This document shows, piece by piece, positions 50,011-62,636 of a stretch of 64,000 bases of DNA. Location of the stretch: the NCBI RefSeq assembly GCF_021347895.1, contig NC_067127.1, forward strand, positions 14,108,984-14,172,983, read 5' to 3'. A program made the position numbers and the translations under genes. The notes beneath the pieces are model-generated. The model was not told the origin of the DNA. It did not search any database and saw only the letters and a program-made list of their open reading frames with translations. The DNA comes from Acanthochromis polyacanthus. Its lineage: Eukaryota > Chordata > Actinopteri > Pomacentridae. The number at the start of each line of letters is the position of its first letter. The first letter of the stretch is position 1.

Positions 50011-53000
50011 TGCCGTGTTCATCCTTCATCCAAGAGAAAAATTAAAAAAGAACACTTCAAACCATTTTTCTAACTGTACTTTTGCATTTACAAAGATGTT
50101 TTTTCCCCCAAATTAACTTACAATAAACTGTGTAACAACAGGCAACAGACACATTCACTGGACAGTTTAAGTGACGTCAAGAGCTACTGAAATGTTTTAA
50201 GACAATAGTTTTCATCTGATTCGATTTTTGCATAAAAAAATGTTATTTACAAACTGTTACTAAATTTGCATCTACTCCTTTTGCTTATTGAAAAGCCAAT
50301 AAATATGCAAATAGTCATAAATCCCAATACAGTTTTTCCTACTTTGCCAGACCTACTTAGTCTCCATATTTTCTGCAGTTGTGATGCTGTAAAATCCCGA
50401 TTATATGCACAAGAAACCGCAACAAGAATGCACCGTCATGAATAGCAGGAACAGACCACAAAAAAAGATGTTTATTGTATCCCCATGTTGAGGTGAATTT
50501 GCTTGCTGCAAAAGAGTGTTCCCACTCACAAGTTTAAATGAGGAGCTGACGAAAAAGCTGCACAAAGCTGCCTTTGTTTCACCATCTTATGATTACTTTT
50601 ATTGTCATGTGTTATTATGTTACATTGCATTTATGTTTGTTTTTATTTGACATCATTATATTACATAATTGGAAAGATGAAAGTTACATTACTTTGTAAA
50701 TAAATCAGTCAGGTTAAATGATTCTGGCCTTAAACTACAAGAAACAACTCCATCCATTTATCATAAGGAAAGGCTGTGATATTAAAAGATTATATTGTTT
50801 ATCGGTGCAAAAATGCACTCCTACTTTATCTCTATTTTTGAGTGTCAAATGATGGTTTACGCCAACATTTGGGGAAATATATTTGATTTCTCACCAAGAG
50901 TTAGATGAGAGGATCAAGATCAATATCAATTTCATGACTCTGCATTCAGTAAAGAGACTGGACCAGGACGGCGTAGCTCAGCACAACGAAAAGAAGAGGA
51001 GCCAAAGGCTGAGCACACTGTAAAAGTTCACAAATGTCATTGCTGATTTTGGCTGAATGTGTGCAGCATTCACTGGTGTCAAAGTTAAAATTACTTGCTC
51101 AATTTGCATTAAGAAATCTCATATTTGGAGACAACTGTGTGTGTGGTTCAGAGTAAAAAAAGGCTGTTGTTTTCAAAAGCAAAGTCACTTTGTGCCCAAA
51201 GTTCAGAGAAAATAAAAGGGTGGATAAGAGTAATGTTTAAAACTTCAAAATGTTTTTTTATACTAGCACCAATTGTCCCTTTGGTGAAATCTTTCATATC
51301 TGAGAAGTGTGTGGTATATCAAAACCTAACTGAAATGACTGAATACTCAGAGTCATGGTCCCTGAGATCTAGTAACAATACAGGAAAGAGACAAGGAAAA
51401 GAATGGGAAGAGAAAGAAAACAATGGACCACAGAATACATACCAAAGAACAAATATAATTACTTGCATTGGTTAATGAATAAATTGGATTTATTTTATTC
51501 CTGGGCAGATTTTTCAACTCTTGACTGGGATTTCTTTGCAAAGTGAGAGATTATTAATGTATGGACACAAAACTGCCTTATCTTGTCCTGGTATAAACCC
51601 AGGAAGCTTAGACCTCTATTAATCTTGAATGCACTATCTCCCTGTTCTCCTCAATCTGTCATCATGGTGACACAAGCAATGCTGTAACCTCAAAAGTCTT
51701 AAACAATGTTTTATATTTTTTCTGTAAACTTTGGCTCCTGCAGTATCTAACCCTTCCAAAAAGTCAAAGCCCTATTTGTTTTTCTCTGATAAAGCTGACA
51801 GAAGATGATGGGTTGGAAGTTTACTTTACTAAAAAAGTAAGCCTAGTGGCATTGACCAGTTTGGTGATATGAACCCACTTCAGGGTATAATATATAAAAA
51901 ATAACACTTTTTCACACTGATGTATGGAAATCTCAAATTTTAATGCTAGAAACTACAAAATGAGCTCGCAGCTACCACCCACAAGCTCACAGTGTTGCCA
52001 AATAAACTTTCAATGATTAATGATAGCATTAATATTTCAATGTCAAACTAAAGTAGTAAAATGAAAAGAGCCTGTTTCCAAACTGGCAAGACAGAGTTTA
52101 GGGTTCAGCATACACTGTAGTGTCAAGACATTTTGTAACATTCTTACAAGGAAAAAAAATCCAAAAACCCAACTAACCTATGGAGAGAACAACAGTTTAT
52201 CGTCAAACTAGAGTGTTAAAATCAAAATCTACTTAGTTTGATTCAAATAAGTGCACCCCATCGCCACTAAGTCCCATTAATATTCATGTACAGCCTGTCT
52301 AAATTCAAATTTTAACGTCTCGTCTAAACTCTCATACCGTGGAGGAAACACAGTACCAAAAAAGCCAAAGTAAAACATCCTTAAATGCAATAAAAGATCG
52401 TTTTGATAGTTTCAGATGAAACGTGCCGTGCAATCTCCTCACCCTGCTTGCCTTTCACCTTTTGTGTGAGGTTGCCGGTCACATGAAGCACACAAGGCAG
52501 CTTCTCACCGTCGAATTGAAAGACTGATTGCACCACAATTGCAGCAGACACGAGCTGCGGAATTCAGGTGCACGGCCGGCTTTGTGTGGATGAAACATGG
52601 ATCAGGCATGCTTAGCTGTAAAACTTAGCTTCATTTGTAATGCGCACATGAAATTTGTGCCTTAATTTGCTCTGCCAACATATCTGTGTGCAACAAAATG
52701 ATCAGTTTGGTCTCATTTCACTGCATTTCTTGCACCACAACTGTACAGTTCATGGGGTGCCATAATTTGTCTTTCATATAAAATTAGGTGCAAAATTTAA
52801 ATATGTTTTTTCCTCTTGTGCAGTGTTTCTATAGCGACTAATGCTCAAGTGGCTCTGATAACCAGAGTAAAATGCAGAATGCATTGGCAATGCTTACAAC
52901 TAGTTACCATTATGGGGAGACGGTGGGCTGAAGTGGACATCACAACTTTTTCTAAATGAAAAAAATGAAGTCTAGAATAACTCCAGTCTGCTCTTTGTGC

Positions 53001-53439
53001 TATTCTATGTCACAAACAGCCTGTATCTGAGCCTGTAACTGCTGTAAAGCACATTTCAGGAAGCTACAATTTGTGAAACTGTAAGAACAAAAAATACACT
53101 CCTGGAGTGTCTTTTATGTATTGCAAAATCAACGCCTACTGAAGTCACAAGCATCAGCACAGATCTTTTAGTGGGTTCATCACATCCATAAGACACAAAC
53201 TGAATATGTGTCTGCACACTCAGTAAATGTTTAATTGAAATCTGTGAAAATCAGACAACATACCCTGCCAGTGCACACGTTTAAAAATAATTTGAAAATG
53301 TTTTTTTTAGATTCATTTTTACACTGACCAGAAATACAAACACAGCAAAAGGTCTACTTTAAAGATTTTAAGAAAAAGTGAAAAAAAACTCCTTCCTATT
53401 GTTATTGTTACCAAAAAGGATTGAACTGAGTTACTTGTG
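50011..53439. other. intergenic DNA, no gene seen
   Basis: No gene found. The part at 52270-52700 is less AT-rich and lies about 2 kb upstream of the likely neurexin promoter, so it may contain regulatory DNA. This is inference only. Confidence 0.5.
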
Positions 53440-53920
53440 GAAAAAAAACTGTTCACTTTTTGACTAATTCTCAACTATTGACTGTATCCACACCTCAGTC
53501 AGGTGTGACTTTGAAGGATCAGATAGCGTGACCAGTGCACAGAAACTCTCTGTTCAGTGACTATCAAGGGCCACATTAAAATGCAGCTTTATTCAGATGC
53601 CAAGATGCCAAAGATGACAAGAGAAAGACATCAATGGGCTGTTGGCTGCTTGCTGCTGGCATGTAGGTTAGGACCGTAGCCAGACACTCGAATGTCCACA
53701 ACTCTGCCGTTTGTCATCCAAGGCATAGCTCAAAACTGCATTGTACAACTTGACAATCTGCCACGTGACGTCTGGATGCCCGACAATGTGATCCTTGCCC
53801 GAAAAAATATTCAACAATTCCCCCAAACTCTTCACCAAGAGTGGGGCAACACTCCACACCCAGCATCAACATCCTAACAAACTTTATTCCCTGTTGTCTT
53901 TTAATATATTGCCTACTTTG
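53440..53920 (+). pseudogene. Tc1-like transposase relic, internally deleted
   Basis: The left part (near 53490-53600) has 'cctcagtcaggtgtgac' and 'ggccacattaaaatgcagc', found at the 5' side of the same Tc1 family as the 40.9 kb element. The right part reads RKNIQQFPQTLHQEWGNTP, matching the C-terminal 'NIQQLR--IEEEW-NIP' region of Tc1 transposases. The catalytic core between them is missing. The element is dead. Confidence 0.55.
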
Positions 53921-54329
53921 TTGTTTCATGGTGTTCATCAGTTGCAGAGATGTCCTGTATTAGGACAACAAACACTAACTCCCCGATGTGTAAAAAAAGA
54001 ATAGGTAGGATTTAATAAAACAATGCATATTGCTGTGTTTATATTTAGTTCAATATAGTTCAATAAGTCAAAAAATAAATGTTCAATAAAGCCTGACTAT
54101 ACAGCATAGTTTGGTTTATATATATCATGAAATATAGTATGATCCCTGTGGAGGCTGAACTTTACATATGTCACTAGTGGAGCATCATGCAGCTGGATCT
54201 GATTACAATCACGAAACTAGAAGTCTTTCATCAGATGTGATCTGCTGCAATAATTCTGCAGAATTTTAAGACCAACCTATATTGTGCACATAAAACAGTG
54301 GCTGTTAAATTCGCTTAATAAAGATGCCT

Positions 54330-54829
54330 CTTCTGCTCAGTGCGCACCTAAACTATCTCTGACTGCGTCCATTCGCTTTTCAGTGCGACCAAATCGATCA
54401 GTATTAGGCTATTTTAGTTTATTTTTTTTAAAAGCCTCGTCTCCAAAGTTGCCTGTGCCATAAAACGTACGCGGATGGATGCTCATGTAGGCATGTCGGC
54501 GCTGTCCAAGGAACTGCATCCAGCCCCTCCCCGGTAGACATCACGGAGAGACACGTGATTCTCTGTCTGTGGCTCCTGACAGTCGCTGGATAAGCTCAAC
54601 AGGGAAACCAGATTGCACCTTCTCCTCCACAAAGATAACTGGATTTTCGCCCCGCGCTTTCCTCCCCTCCGCCTCTCCATCCACTAACTCCATCCTGCGG
54701 TTTTCCACTCAGTTGCGCTTTGTTTGTGCATCGGGAAACGCATGTGGAGGACAGAATATTGAAGGTAATTTTTTTCAAACCACTAAGCCTGAGAGTTTTT
54801 TTTAGTGGAGTTAGAGTGAAAGTGGACCC

Positions 54830-54882
<53 letters not shown>

Positions 54883-55500
54883 CATCCCTCTCTGTCTCTC
54901 TCTGGCTGATGCTGTGATTCACTTGAAAACAGATCTTGAAGGTTTCGCCAGAGAGGATTTGGACGCACAGACGCTCAAAACAGACCGAAAATATGGACAG
55001 TTGTGCTTGACAGGAGCTCAGTGCGCGGTGTTTTGCGTAAAATTGAATTTTTTTTCCTCCTCTTGTGCCAACTATTTGCTGTCCCGTAGAAGTAAAGGTG
55101 TACGCGTAAAGGTAAAGAAAAAAATCATCTTCTTTTAACCAATACAATTTGGAGTTATGATAGAATGCCGCAGATGTGACCATGAAATAACACTAATTAT
55201 AATGCGCCCTTTCGGAGCTGTCATCAGGGATGAGATGTTAAGGTATGAGGGCATTTTATTGATGAGATGATGGCGAGGATGCGGTGCCGTTTTGGGCAAA
55301 AATATGCGTAAAAAGCTCCGTTCTGATGAGGTTGTGTGTGTGATTCCTTAGATAAATAATGGTGATCGCTGCCGTTCAGCACATTTTCAGTTTACTGAGA
55401 AGATGTTTCGGTCTGTGCAAAGTGCAGTGAATAAGTAAGCCCGATCCACAGCCCGTGCCGCGGTTACGTTTTCTTTGAAATGCAAACTAAATGCGGAGAT
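54330..55500 (+). promoter_or_regulatory. likely alpha-neurexin promoter and 5' UTR exon region
   Basis: CpG and GC content rise sharply against the preceding 54 kb. The region contains a cacgtg E-box at 54552-54557 and pyrimidine-rich GC stretches. It has possible splice donors at 54767 (ttgaag then gtaatt) and 55112 (gtaaag). It lies 1.5-2.6 kb upstream of the neurexin start codon on the same strand, which is the position expected for a non-coding first exon. No TATA box or exact start site can be assigned from the sequence. Confidence 0.5.
54831..54903 (+). repeat. CT microsatellite near the neurexin 5' end
   Basis: About 52 bases of almost pure (TC)n with one G interruption at 54861, then a short imperfect extension. 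The minus strand is a GA run that gives rise to long Arg/Glu-rich frames, which are artefacts. Confidence 0.97.
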
Positions 55501-55815
55501 TTTTTTTTTAAGTAAATCGGGTTTATTGTAATATTTTACGCGTTTGGGATTTTTAATGGAAGAAAAGCAGAATCCGTGTAAGAGTCCGAGTGAGAAATAG
55601 TGACGAGGCAGATATTGTGAGGCGCAGATTTCGGGGTCTGACTGAGACCCAGTGGCAGCCCGGCTGGTTCGTCTGAACACAAACCAACCATTGTGAATCA
55701 AATGACGCACTTTTCCCCATGTTGGGTCTCCAGCTGAGGACAGGCCAGTCCAGCACTGTATGTCGGAATGTTGCTGATAATGCGGTTGCAGAAGTTGTAA
55801 GCAAGTAGTATTCTG

Positions 55816-55848
55816 CCCCCCCCCCCCCAAAAAAAAAAAAAAAAAAAA
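55816..55848 (+). repeat. C13-A20 homopolymer junction
   Basis: Thirteen C followed directly by twenty A. It is an assembly-sensitive tract between the CpG-rich block and the coding exon. Confidence 0.95.
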
Positions 55849-56345
55849 TCAGCTCTAAATCAGAGGTTTCCTTTTATTATTGACTGTGACTGTCTGGTCT
55901 GAATTATTTCTAATCGTCTGGGTGTGATAGCCTAAATGATGCTTGCTTTTTAGATCACAAATTCTAATTTAGTTTATCTGATATTGCATGTATACATTTT
56001 TCCATCTCTATTGCATGTACATATTTTTCATCGTTTAAATAGTGCAAGTTAAATGACAGTGTTACCAGAACATCACTTTGCACCTGAGGTCAAGTAATGT
56101 GTGGATTCAGTGCTGCTGATTGTCAATTGCTGCTGTTTGCTTCCTGGAAAGCCCCGGTGATCTTAATCTAATGATATGGCTGGTGTTTGTTGTAACAAAG
56201 GCCTCTCTGGATATAAGTGGCGGACTGGCTCTGCCTTAATCATAGTATTAATTCAGACTTTTGATTAAGGCTTTGGCCAAAGTGGATTTGGAAATGGATA
56301 TGGTGAAAACGCTGATGCTGTATTAAATTTGCTTTTCTTTTGCAG

Positions 56346-56986
56346 AGAGCTTTTGAGACTGGGGACTGCCTTGACAGACAGACCGCTTCTTTTGCTGAGC
56401 TTATCAGCCAACGTGGCTCCATATGGCATTTTTTTTCTCTTTGCTACAGAGGATGCAGGGTGAAAAGCCCTGAGCAAGGCTTCCAGTTACCCGCCAAAGA
56501 ATGTTGGCATGAACATGAAGATTAAAGCTGCCATTTCAACTCAAGTGAAACCGTGCACACACTAACTGGCACCAGAAGGGACTGTTCCATAATTACATAA
56601 ATTAGACCGAGTGTGCCTAGTGGATATTTGAATCTCTGTCACTTTGCTCTAAATAGCCATGGCAGAGAGGACCTTTAAACAGTTCAAACTATTTTGGCGG
56701 GAACAGTGAGAGGTTTGGCCAGTGGCCTGGACAGTGTGAGGTAATGGTGTGTGCTCCAGGAAATAAGTGTTGGCCAAGCCTATTGATATGGAAATATATT
56801 AAAGCATTTAATCTTATGTCTTACAATGCATCAGTTCACACTTGTATGCGCATGTAGACAGTCAGTTATATGCCAGTCTACTCTCTTACAATCAACCCAA
56901 GATACTTCTTGCTTAAGCAAAGGTTCATATAAGTAAATCCAGCCCTGTAAGTCCCACCTACAATCTACAGAATTTGTGATCACACA
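56346..56986 (+). other. possible 5' UTR part of the coding exon
   Basis: A strong-looking acceptor (tttgcttttcttttgcag) ends at 56345, so the exon holding the neurexin start may begin here and carry about 640 bases of leader with several short upstream ATG frames. A weaker acceptor, acctacaatctacag, ends at 56970 and would leave only 16 bases of leader. The sequence alone cannot decide. Confidence 0.35.
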
Positions 56987-57698
56987 ATGGTTTTACAAAA
57001 GCCACATGGTGCCCATATCATATGGGTTGGGCTGCTAATTTGCTGCTTTGTAGAAATAGGCACTTGTCTAGAATTTACGGGTGCTGAGGGACAGTGGGCT
57101 AGATTTCCAGTGTGGAACGCATGTTGCGAAAGTGAAATGAGCTTCAACATGAAAACAAAGAGCTCCCATGGGCTGCTAGTTTACTTCGACGATGAGGGAT
57201 TTTGTGACTTTTTAGAACTTCTCATACTGAATGGTAAACTCAGCCTTCGTTTCTCGATCTTCTGTGCCGACCCTGCAACCGTCGTATCCGACACAGCAGT
57301 CAACGACAGCCAGTGGCACACGGTCACGATAAGGAGAAACTTTAAGAACACAACCCTCATGGTGGACAATGAGATAAAGTGGGTCGAGGTGAAGTCGAAA
57401 AGACGGGATATGACTGTTTTCAGCCATTTGTTTGTTGGCGGAATACCACCGGAATTACGATCTGTGGCGTTGCGACTGACATCAGCTGCAGTCAAGGATC
57501 AGCTTCCTTTCACTGGATGGATAACAGACATAAAGGTCAACAACACGGAGTCCGTCATGATCAACAGTGAAGGGGTCTTGAAGGACCTCTGCGGTACAGC
57601 CAACATGTGCTTAAATGGAGGAGTCTGCAGTTTAATTAACAATGAACCAACATGTGACTGCTCTCAGACGGGCTTCCAAGGAAAGGACTGCAGTGAAG
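56987..57698 (+). CDS. alpha-neurexin (neurexin-1-like), first coding exon
   Basis: Neurexins are presynaptic single-pass cell-adhesion receptors that bind neuroligins, LRRTMs, cerebellins and other partners. This exon gives 237 codons plus one base (phase 1), ending at the donor gtaaga at 57699. Residues 1-27 form a signal peptide with a hydrophobic core ([11 protein letters not shown]); the mature chain would start [10 protein letters not shown]. Residues 28-199 are the LNS1 domain, with [29 protein letters not shown] and [15 protein letters not shown]. Residues 200-237 are an EGF-like repeat with all six cysteines (202, 208, 214, 223, 225, 235). Sequons lie at N106, N121 and N185. The start has A at -3 and G at +4. 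From memory the CCESEMSF and [11 protein letters not shown] blocks fit neurexin-1 better than -2 or -3. The linker before the EGF repeat is shorter than in mammals. Which fish paralogue (a or b) cannot be told. Confidence 0.95.
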
Positions 57699-59657
57699 GT
57701 AAGACATGGACTCACTTTGAACCCTAGTTTAGTACAACGTGTCCTCTTTAGTCTTTTCAGTCAGCATGAAGTGATTTAGTAACTACAAGTACCTTGTTGT
57801 AAATGCTATAAGTCCTAAACTAATGCATTCCCTTCCTCTATTTGGCTAAAGCCTCATGTTTGTTTTAGTCTTACAGTGTGTGCCATTGATCTGCAGTACA
57901 GTTGTTTGGTGAATCTCCTGCAAGGCCTCATTAGTAAAAACATACAGGTGTTCTCCATCCCCAAAGGTGTCTTCCATTCTTATCAAATAGGTCTGTGGGG
58001 ATTGGTTGACCTATGAAACATCTCCAATGGCTTACCACGAGTGGAAGAGCAGGAGCAATCATCTACGAGTCAGGCGAAATAAACACGAGTGACATCATTG
58101 ACTTCATACAGTATGAAAATATATTCGGAGGATTAGTGTAGTTGTCAACAGAGAAGATCCCAACTATTAGCTGGGTGAGGTTTTTGTATCCAGTAATAAC
58201 ATGCCGCGATTCATACAATGATGATTTTAAGCAAACCTTTACTGGAAGTAGACAGTATTACAACCTATTATTGTGTTATTTTCTACAAAAAAGCAAAGAA
58301 GCAAACAAAGAAGCTGTAAATTGTAGCATGTCTGAGCCGTGATTTCCACCAGAACTGTGTCCCACTGATTTAATAATTCTTACTGCTAAAAAAAAAATCA
58401 ACTGTGTAATGAAAGAAACTAGACCCAGATAATCCATAGACAAAGAGAACATAGGGTTCTTCGAGATAGTAAGAATAGTATCACTCTGTTATGGCCTAAT
58501 AATGCAATCTTAATATCAAATCTCTTTCAGTTGATATCGCTTGTAAGGAAAAATGTATCGGTATTCAGGGTATTCAGTGCAGTCTTTCCCACAGGTTGGC
58601 AGCTTTCTGCCGTAGTGGGGAGGAGTGGGTTTGTTGGCCAGGCGATGGGGGAGGGGTGTGAATGTATACGTTTTCTTTTTATGTCTTAAATTAATTTTTC
58701 ATTCTTTTTGAAATACTGGCGGACTTTATGGCTTATTTTAATATATAGGCTGATTCCGAGAATATCTAGTTTACGTTTCACTCCCTAATCTCATGTGTGT
58801 GTATTCAGGCACATGCATCTTTTATTAACAATAAGCTCATTAAGCCAGCACTGGACAACTTACTTCTGCAGCATAAGATATTCCTATCTAATTGCCATTT
58901 GTTATTGAGGCACATGTTAAACACCATTAATTAAAATGGCCTCTACTCGCAGCACTGCACTGTGCAGGCTGTGTTTTATTTTTGTGCTTTAATCAGGTTT
59001 TGTTGATGGTGTTATTACAACGGGAAGGGGCACAGCATTTCCTATAAACCTCATGCACTGACACAATGAATGATTGCTGCTGTAGTCCACTAACAGGCTT
59101 TTGATGGTGGGCAGCTTTAAGTATTTGCTTATTTAAACTACTCCACTTCAGTGAGAAATTGCAGGCTGTGTTGCCATACTGCAGCAAAGCACCATGAGTA
59201 AATCTAGATCAAAAATTAACTGTGGCAGTAAATATACTTCCACATGCCACCCAAATGGTTTGACTGTTTGTTTTTTTCTTTCATGAGCAGAGTAGTCTAC
59301 AGTCTATAGACCAAGCTTACTGCAAATGACATTTTGCGCATAGGAGAGTATTTTTGTGTTGAAAGAAAATTAAACGAAAAATAAAAATACCTCCACACTG
59401 AGGCGTCTGTTCTTGGCATCTGACATTTGCGTTTGATCGAGAGCAGACTTAATACATTTGCTAATTACACTTTGACTATTTTCAAGACTTTCTTAGAATG
59501 TATGAGAGCCCACTTAGCTTTTTTTTCCCTCCAAGCTGGAGAGAACACTGTGGTTGTTTCACTACAGAGGATTGAAAATCTTAGAAAGAATTTGTCCATT
59601 TTTGAAAACTCTTGGTCATTTTAGATTGAAAATAACTTTATGGCAAAAATATTTTTC

Positions 59658-60097
59658 ATCCATTATCTGGACGCCGCTTAATCCTCATTAGAGTTTGGGG
59701 GAGGGGGGTGTTGGAAGTATCCCAGCTGACTTGGGATGAAGGCAGGGACACCCTGGACAGGTTGCCAACCGATCGCAGGACTACATATAGAGGCAAACAG
59801 GCACTCTGACATTCACACCTGTGGGCAATTTAGAATTATCAATTAACCTCAGCATATTTTTGGACTGTGGGAGGAAGCCAGAGTACCTGGAGAAAACCCA
59901 CGCATGCACAGGGAGAGCATTTATTTGTTTTTTATTTAATAGGGACAATGCAATTAACACAGTTTCAATGCAATTCATGAATCCGATGTGTTGCATATAG
60001 AGTTTTAGCTACAGCTAATTCTCAGCTGCATGCAGAAAGATCCCAGGCCAGGACACTGCAAAGTGGCGGTGCTATCCACCAAGCCAGTGTGCAGCCC
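59658..60097 (-). mobile_element. tRNA-derived SINE in the neurexin intron, itself interrupted
   Basis: Reverse complement of the GGAT-tailed SINE family, near full length: tail side 'gccgcttaatcctcatta' near 59672, 'ccctggacaggttgcca' near 59752, and head side 'ccaagccagtgtgcagccc' near 60079. Near-direct repeats (aatatttttca at about 59648 and aataatttttca at about 60098) may be a decayed target duplication. About 106 bases at 59921-60026 are foreign to the family. Confidence 0.75.
59921..60026. repeat. short insertion inside the SINE
   Basis: AT-rich segment with 'tttatttaatagggacaatg', which I recognise from another dispersed fish repeat. It interrupts the SINE between its 'cagggagagcat' and 'gcatgcagaaagatccc' blocks. 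Probably a fragment of an independent element. Confidence 0.5.
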
Positions 60098-62603
60098 AAT
60101 AATTTTTCAAGATAAGCAGATTGTTTTGAATAAATGCTGCATCTCGGGAAAGCTTTCACTCTCTTTTACAAAATGCATGATAATAATGGTAATGATGTCC
60201 ATATCTTAATGACAAGTACTGTAAAATCCATATTATTCCTTACATTTATTAGTATTACATTGAGTGTCACGGTTCTTGCTAACTCCAAAGGTCCACTTTC
60301 ATTATTTTATTGTATGAAATTAATTTGGTTATATTTCTCTTGAAATGTTAACTTGCTATAACTTAATTAAGAACAAATTATTCTAATGAATTGTTACTAT
60401 TTGCGATCCTGCCAATCAATAACATATGAAAGGAGTTAAAACTCCTTTGTTTCTGTAAGCGCTGCAAAAACATTAAATGCATCATTTAAGAAGCATTACA
60501 AATTCAACTCACAAAATATATTTAAACAACAAAATCAGCAGTTTTAGTGAATAAAAAGGAAACATAATTAACCCCCTGGATGTTATAATGGTGTAAACAC
60601 TTTACATTAGGAATGAACTTGATCTGTGAAGTTAATTTAAAGTTAAATATTCCAGTCTTCAGGGTTACATTTAAGGATGTCTCTAAATTAAATAATGCCT
60701 TGAATTTCATACTCTATATTTCCATATTTCTTGCTTGTGTGAGTATGTCTCATTAGACGAGAAATCGGAGGAGGAGATGATCATTTTCACACCAGGGTGG
60801 CTACTGATGATAATAGTTTTATGCCAGTGATAAAGGAAAATGTTTATATTATTGCAGTGTGAAGATGAGTCATGTAAAATATATTGTTCCGCAGCTGGAA
60901 GGATGAGAAGTCATTGTGTAAACTGGCCCAGTTAACACACAAACTATAGCAATGGTAGCCAGTGTACACATACAGAGGTATTGATTCTGAAGTGTGATGG
61001 GGTGAGCCAGGTGTCGTTGGTGCACCCATATCAGAGGAGAAAGTAGAATTAGCACCTCCTGGTTGTTTGTCTCATTTGTCTAATTCTGTGCTTCAGTTAT
61101 GGTCAGAGAAGTGTAACTGCAGACCAGTGTGACATCCCAGTGAAGCTGACATGTAATTTTAGTTGTCATTTTTGTGCAGTTTTTGTTCTGTTTTTCCTGA
61201 GTTATGACCAAAAATGTGTTTTGAGAGGCAATAGTGACCTTGACTTTTGGGGTTATACTTGAGCCCAATTGGATACTCGTGGCAAATCACAGATTTTTTT
61301 ATGGCTAGAAACATGTTTTATGAGGTCCGTGTGACATACATTTTTGACCTTTGAACACCAGTGTTATCACTTCATGCTTGAGTTAAAGTGAACTGTGAAA
61401 TTTGTGCCATATTTAAAGAAATTCTCTCAACAATATTGCACTCATAAGAATAGGAAGAATGGAAGGATGGAAAATCTGAAAAAAATAATGCCTTTATCCA
61501 TGGCTGTTTTTGGCACAAAACCTAAAAATAAAAACAACAACAAAAAATATATTACGTTATATAATATTGCAATGCCCATCCTCATTTTATGGAGAACTCA
61601 TTTAAAGTTGGTGGATGACAAAAGAGAGCAACATCTTAAAGTCATCCTTAAGGCCCACATTGATGACTAAATATACACACCTATTAATCTCATGTATACG
61701 TACAACTGCAGCCTTCTGAAATGACGTCATTCCATCCACATGGTTACACAACAGGAGCAGCGAAGACAAACAAGCAATCTGTCAGTAGAGATATCTGCTG
61801 CTGTCACCCCATTCAGCCACGGAGTACAGTGTGGGACTGAAACACCTCTCTCGCTGTCAGGCTGCTGCTCTGCTTGATGGAATTATGCAAGATGTACAAG
61901 CTAGGATGCAGTTACAGTTACATTATGTCTCTCTCACAGAATTGACCACTTGCCCCCTTTCATGTAACGATGGATTTAAAAGGTTTTTCAGTGAGAATTT
62001 CAAGGGGAAGTGTATCACATCCTCATGTAAATGTGTTGTTCATAGTTAACTGATTGGTCTGATATGCACAGTTAATGCTGGTTGCAGTGAATCTGTGAAC
62101 ACAACATTGACAACTTATATTTTGCTCTTGAATTGTGAAATGATTCACCATGCTCAGTTGTGTTCACGTTGTGTTGGGCAAAACCAAAACAATGTGCTGA
62201 AAGATGCTAAAAATCCTCTAGATTTAAAAGAAACATCAGGGATAGGTGGTAACTCCGTGTGTTGTTTTTCTCAATGAGCGACTCCGTGACATTATGCAGC
62301 ATATCCTAGTCTACTGATACGTTGTTACTATAAAAATACAGCATATTGGTGCTCAGATATAATCAGACTACAGAGCTTGAACTCCATGAAAGTAGTGCAA
62401 CAAGGGGCTGCTGAAATTGCCGAAATATGTGTAGATAAATAGAGAATGGATAGAGACTCGCTCAGATACAAAAATTGGAATACTTGGCCTTGAAGTATGA
62501 CATTATTCTGCCAGTGTGCACAAAACAAAACAAAAAAAGATAGAAGGAACATAAAAGGAAAAAGCATCAGCCCTGTTTCTTTTACCCCTCAAGTCTAAAT
62601 AGC

Positions 62604-62636
62604 AAAAAAAAAAAAAAAAGGGGGGGGGGGGGGGGG
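62604..62636 (+). repeat. A16-G17 homopolymer junction
   Basis: Sixteen A followed by seventeen G. The G run could form a four-stranded structure and is prone to length errors in sequencing and assembly. Confidence 0.93.

Noticed and set aside
54596..55183. 195-codon minus-strand open frame over the neurexin 5' region
   Set aside because: Its Arg/Glu-rich middle is only the translated GA repeat. It lies antisense to the likely promoter and has no homology I can see.
57181..57495. Minus-strand frames over the neurexin exon
   Set aside because: Shadows of the real plus-strand coding exon.
58579..58680. 'cagtctttcccacag' resembling a hAT terminus in the neurexin intron
   Set aside because: No right end or 8-bp duplication found, so it is not called as an element.
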